Source of the DNA: Helicobacter sp. MIT 05-5293
GTDB taxonomy: Bacteria > Campylobacterota > Campylobacteria > Campylobacterales > Helicobacteraceae
Assembly (NCBI RefSeq): GCF_000765665.2
Contig: NZ_JROZ02000002.1
Span: forward strand, 186,001 to 250,000
Length of the DNA: 64,000 nt
Direction: 5' to 3'
The notes below the pieces were generated by a model. It worked only from the letters and a program-made list of their open reading frames with translations. It made no database searches and had not been told where the DNA came from. Position numbers and translations under genes: made by a program. Below are positions 62,995 to 64,000 of the stretch, piece by piece; position 1 is the first letter of the stretch, and every line of letters starts with the position of its first letter.

Positions 62995-63525
62995 ATGAAA
63001 ATTGTTCAAACAAGTTGCACGAGATTAGACCCGATTGATAAAGCAGGTTTAGAGGGATTAATTAAGGCAGGTAAAGAGAATCCAAATGTGATTAAAACGC
63101 TCAAATGTAAGACGGTTGCAGAGGGAAAATTCCGCCACGCAAATTACATTCGTGATTTGCCAGCTTATATTGTCGATGAGCCACCAACACTTCTTGGTGA
63201 AGATACCGCTCCTAACCCAAGTGAAGCACTTTTGGCTGCACTTGGGAGTTGTTTGGCAGTAGGAATCCATGCAAATGCGATTGCTCAAAATATCGTGATT
63301 ACCAAACTTGAATTAGAGCTTGAGGGGGATTTGAATATCACGGCTGTGTGGGGAACAGGTGATTTGAGTAAGGATAAGCCATTAGGCTTTACTGATGTGC
63401 GCGTGAAAGTGATTTTAGAATCTAATGCTGATGAAAAAACACAACAAGAGCTTATCGCCCACGCGACTAAATATTCACCGGTGGCAAATACAATTTTGCG
63501 TGCGGTGAATCTCGGAGTGTCGTAA
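62995..63525 (+). CDS. OsmC-family protein
   Basis: 176 residues. The first peroxidatic Cys region is LLAALGSCLAVGIHANAIAQNIVI, but the second position, where Ohr/OsmC have a Cys before Pro-Val, reads YSPVANTIL, so only one of the two catalytic cysteines is present. The enzyme is therefore unlikely to be a standard hydroperoxide reductase. Shine-Dalgarno AAAAAGGAT upstream. The stop overlaps the start of the next gene by one base (TAATG). Genes of this type often accompany sulfur-compound uptake systems. Confidence 0.85.
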   Translation: MKIVQTSCTRLDPIDKAGLEGLIKAGKENPNVIKTLKCKTVAEGKFRHANYIRDLPAYIVDEPPTLLGEDTAPNPSEALLAALGSCLAVGIHANAIAQNIVITKLELELEGDLNITAVWGTGDLSKDKPLGFTDVRVKVILESNADEKTQQELIAHATKYSPVANTILRAVNLGVS

Positions 63526-64000
63526 TGGATTCGCTTACACCTATTCTTGAAAGGTTGCACAAAGATGTTGTTGCGATTCACAAAGGATTCTATCCGCGAT
63601 CTATTCTTGTAGAATTAGGCAAGGCTGGAGCTTATCAATCGTTTTTGACGCAAGGAGAAAAGGGGCTAATGGAAGCCATAGAAGTCATTGCTCAAGTGTC
63701 TTGCGTTTGTGGCAATACGGGATTTTGTGTGTGGGCTCAAGAAGCCCTTGCGTGGTATCTTTATAATAGCGCAAATCCAGATTCTGAACTTTTTGCGAAA
63801 GTCTCACAAGGAGCGATTCTCGGTGGCACAGGGCTTTCTAATCCCGTGAAATCTTTTGCCGGATTGGAATCTATCAAGCTTAAAGCGAGTAAAGTGTCAG
63901 GAGGATACCTTATCAATGGCACTTTGCCTTGGGTGTCCAACATAGAGCAGGGGCATTATTTTGGTGCGATTGCCAAAGTGGAATCAGATGAGCCAACAGA
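63525..64000 (+). CDS. Acyl-CoA-dehydrogenase-fold flavoprotein, N-terminal part (runs off right edge)
   Basis: 158 residues are visible from ATG 63525, which overlaps the OsmC stop by one base. The start (LTPILERLHKDVVAIHKGFYPRSILVELGKAGAYQSFLTQGEKGLMEAIEVIAQVSCVCGNTGFCVWAQEALAWYL) and VSQGAILGGTGLSNPVKSFAGLESIKLKASKVSGGYLINGTLPWVSNI fit the acyl-CoA dehydrogenase superfamily, in particular the DszC/SfnB-like FMN-dependent branch used for organosulfur compounds. The C-terminal catalytic part is not in the window, so the assignment to that branch is tentative. Confidence 0.75.
   Translation, partial: MDSLTPILERLHKDVVAIHKGFYPRSILVELGKAGAYQSFLTQGEKGLMEAIEVIAQVSCVCGNTGFCVWAQEALAWYLYNSANPDSELFAKVSQGAILGGTGLSNPVKSFAGLESIKLKASKVSGGYLINGTLPWVSNIEQGHYFGAIAKVESDEPT

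Noticed and set aside
1..64000. CRISPR arrays, insertion sequences, integrases or prophage genes
   Set aside because: I saw no regularly spaced direct repeats, no transposase or integrase motifs and no phage structural genes; the only RNA gene recognised is tRNA-Ser, and it has no island attached with a visible attachment-site duplicate.

Overview
The window looks like a chromosome segment of an enterohepatic Helicobacter species (Campylobacterota). Base composition is AT-rich. It carries a cytolethal distending toxin operon (cdtABC), a monomeric isocitrate dehydrogenase, a YedE/TusA pair as in Campylobacter, the order HP0268-like gene / miaB / DUF374 gene known from Helicobacter pylori, an rpmB / KchA-type potassium channel pair, and two long homopolymeric G/C tracts of the kind Helicobacter and Campylobacter use for phase variation. 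The assignment rests on gene content and order; no database was searched.

Layout. 1-1.1 kb (minus): start of a restriction-modification protein that runs off the left edge. 1.2-11 kb: a stress and cell-surface region. It holds a sugar acetyltransferase, a phase-variable GT8 glycosyltransferase, and a minus-strand run of alcohol dehydrogenase, hydrolase, VOC protein, MdaB-like quinone reductase and cupin. It also has a plus-strand aldo-keto reductase followed by an NTP/NDP-exchanger-like carrier. Three promoters here share the same unusual 19-nt-spacer architecture, and three of the oxidoreductases carry Tat-type N-termini. 11-17.3 kb (minus): phase-variable methyltransferase, icd, an unknown exported protein, TusA-like and YedE-like genes. 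17.5-33.3 kb: core genes (nadK, recN, rqcH, nusA, miaB, rsmH, an ftsL-like gene, dnaE) plus a PilM/PilN/PilO-like trio.

33.5-45.7 kb is the accessory heart of the window. It begins with a carboxynorspermidine dehydrogenase split in frame by an AT-rich EVE-like domain. Broken Mrr-like remnants follow, then a tightly packed defence operon: SLATT two-transmembrane effector, CD-NTase (together a short CBASS), a nuclease-methyltransferase fusion, a two-domain specificity subunit, and a protein joining a DGQHR/DndB-like domain to a nucleoside-deoxyribosyltransferase/TIR-like domain. A DNA glycosylase lies 5 bp downstream, and the more GC-rich cdtABC operon comes next.

45.8-64 kb is mostly ordinary chromosome: acetate permease with a DUF485 partner, a TauE/SafE protein, a DnaJ-domain protein, endonuclease I, argJ, a K+ channel, rpmB, and a HlyD/TolC pair. 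After these come two pseudopilins, mtnN, fabD, tRNA-Ser(GCU), and a sulfonate/nitrate-type ABC transporter followed by OsmC-like and acyl-CoA-dehydrogenase-like genes. The last of these is cut by the right edge.
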